Source: Sphaerisporangium melleum (GTDB taxonomy: Bacteria; Actinomycetota; Actinomycetes; Streptosporangiales; Streptosporangiaceae). Taken from it: a stretch of 64,000 nucleotides of DNA. Below are positions 63,231-64,000 of the stretch, one piece after another. The stretch is from contig NZ_BMNT01000005.1 in the NCBI RefSeq assembly GCF_014646695.1, forward strand, positions 16,606-80,605. Direction: 5' to 3'. The translations under genes and the position numbers were made by a program. The notes under the pieces were generated by a model. That model searched no databases and was not told where the DNA came from. It was given only the letters and a program-made list of their open reading frames with translations. Each line of letters begins with the position of its first letter. The stretch's first letter is position 1.

Positions 63231-64000
63231 ATGGTCCAATCGACGACGGCGCCCGGTGTCCAGGCCGTCTCGCGAAGCGTGCGGCTCGGTTACGGCGTGG
63301 GGTCCTTCTGCACCGCCACGTTCACCGCCATCCCGGGTCTGCTCCTGTTGTTCTACATGACCAACATCCTCGCGGTCCCGGCGTGGCTGGCCGGTGTGGT
63401 GGTGTTCGCGCCGAAGGCGTGGGATCTGGTCATCAATCCCCTGGTCGGCCAGTGGTCGGACCGCACGGTCTCGCGCTGGGGTCCGCGGCGGCCGTGGCTG
63501 CTCGCCGGGGCGCTGGTACTGCCCGTGTCCTTCGCGCTGACCTTCTCCGGCCCTCCGCTCACCGGCACCCCCGCCGCGCTGTTCGTCGGCCTGTTCTTCC
63601 TGATCGCCGCCACCGGGTACGCGCTGTACGAGGTGCCCTACAAGGCGATGCCCGCCGAGATGACCGGCGACTACCACGAACGCACCTCGCTGCTGCAGTG
63701 GCGCATGATCTTCGTGGCGCTCTCGATCGCCCTGAGCGGGATCCTCGCCCCGATCATCGCGGCCCATACGGTCGAGGGCTACCGGCTGATGGGCGTCATC
63801 TTCGGGGTGATCCTGCTCGTCGCCATGCTGGCCTCCTTCTTCGGCACCGCGCGCGCGCCGATGACCGGCGCGGCCGAACCGGAGGCGAGCCTGCGCACCC
63901 AGCTCGCGGCGGCCCGCGCCAGCCGGCCGTTCCTGTGGCTGCTCGGCCTGTCCAGCGCGCAGACGCTGGCGGTCGGGGTGATGCTGGCCGGCGCGCCGTA
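63231..64000 (+). CDS. GPH-type MFS sugar transporter, 5' part
   Basis: An open frame from ATG 63231 to the window edge (256 codons). LGYGVGSFCTATFTAIPGLLLLFYMTNIL, then PKAWDLVINPLVGQWSDRT and WGPRRPWLLAGALVLPVSF, and VPYKAMPAEMTGDYHERTSLLQWRM identify a glycoside-pentoside-hexuronide:cation symporter-like protein. TCTAAT at 63219-63224 sits 6 bases before the ATG, suggesting a leaderless message. The gap 62962-63230 holds two copies of a CCCGGGCCCGGCC repeat after the SseB-like gene and nothing else clear. Confidence 0.85.
   Translation, partial: MVQSTTAPGVQAVSRSVRLGYGVGSFCTATFTAIPGLLLLFYMTNILAVPAWLAGVVVFAPKAWDLVINPLVGQWSDRTVSRWGPRRPWLLAGALVLPVSFALTFSGPPLTGTPAALFVGLFFLIAATGYALYEVPYKAMPAEMTGDYHERTSLLQWRMIFVALSIALSGILAPIIAAHTVEGYRLMGVIFGVILLVAMLASFFGTARAPMTGAAEPEASLRTQLAAARASRPFLWLLGLSSAQTLAVGVMLAGAP

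Noticed and set aside
1..64000. CRISPR array, prophage or insertion sequence
   Set aside because: No evenly spaced repeats, cas genes, transposase, integrase or phage structural genes were found.

Overview
The window is GC-rich DNA with dense, often overlapping genes, many GTG/TTG starts and several genes that look leaderless. Gene content and order (F420 gene cofC, HU with a basic tail, an NdgR-type IclR regulator beside leuCD, tRNA-Gln and tRNA-Glu near gltX, and a gpsA-ddl-thiL-thiD-rpmB block) point to an actinomycete. A Streptosporangiales relative (Nonomuraea/Streptosporangium type) is likely, but genus is an inference. No IS element, prophage, CRISPR array or rRNA was seen.

Left part (1-23.4 kb): the 3' end of rpmB, then an apparently inserted block (multicopper oxidase, small membrane protein, internally deleted YceI, SnoaL-like protein, LysR regulator). 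Housekeeping follows: thiD, a membrane-anchored CBM2-like protein, thiL, a stand-alone Lrp ligand-binding domain, a DUF3515 lipoprotein, ddl, a Cys/Met PLP enzyme, gpsA, an acyltransferase and cofC. Next come two MFS exporters around a TetR regulator with an operator-rich intergenic region, a cold-shock-like protein, HU, leuDC with divergent ndgR, and an acidic protein of unknown function.

Middle (23.5-32.3 kb): two tandem tRNA-Glu(CTC), a decayed LuxR response regulator, tRNA-Gln(CTG), an M3 metallopeptidase, a receiver / histidine kinase / response regulator operon, gltX and an FAH-family hydrolase.

Variable region (32.4-55.2 kb): a DUF4062-NACHT-HEAT protein (candidate NLR-like immune gene), an IsdG-type heme monooxygenase with a His-rich insert, a secreted heparinase-like lyase, and a compact secondary-metabolite cluster (about 40.0-50.4 kb). 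The cluster has an L-prolyl-AMP-ligase-like adenylation enzyme, a prolyl-carrier dehydrogenase-like flavoprotein, a discrete carrier protein and a PltA-type flavin halogenase. These should make a halogenated pyrrole-2-carboxyl thioester. They are followed by a TrpB2-like synthase, an ACMSD-type amidohydrolase and a MaoC-like hot-dog protein, flanked by a LuxR regulator, an EamA exporter and a cation/proton antiporter. No PKS or large NRPS is present. One hypothesis is release, decarboxylation and coupling to serine to give a halopyrrolyl amino acid. A MocR regulator, an anti-sigma-like ATPase, a TetR regulator and a divergent Lnt-like protein follow.

Right part (55.2-64 kb): branched-chain and serine biosynthesis (cimA, ilvE, leuB, serA), an SseB-like protein and the start of a GPH-type sugar transporter. 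cimA is preceded by a leader peptide with Leu-Leu-Ile-Ile codons and a terminator hairpin. Upstream of leuB lies a second leader peptide with Val-Phe-Val-Leu-Ile codons and a long hairpin. An NdgR-like operator motif occurs twice at leuC/ndgR and a third time ahead of the leuB leader. Together these suggest coordinated control of the leucine genes by repressor and attenuation.
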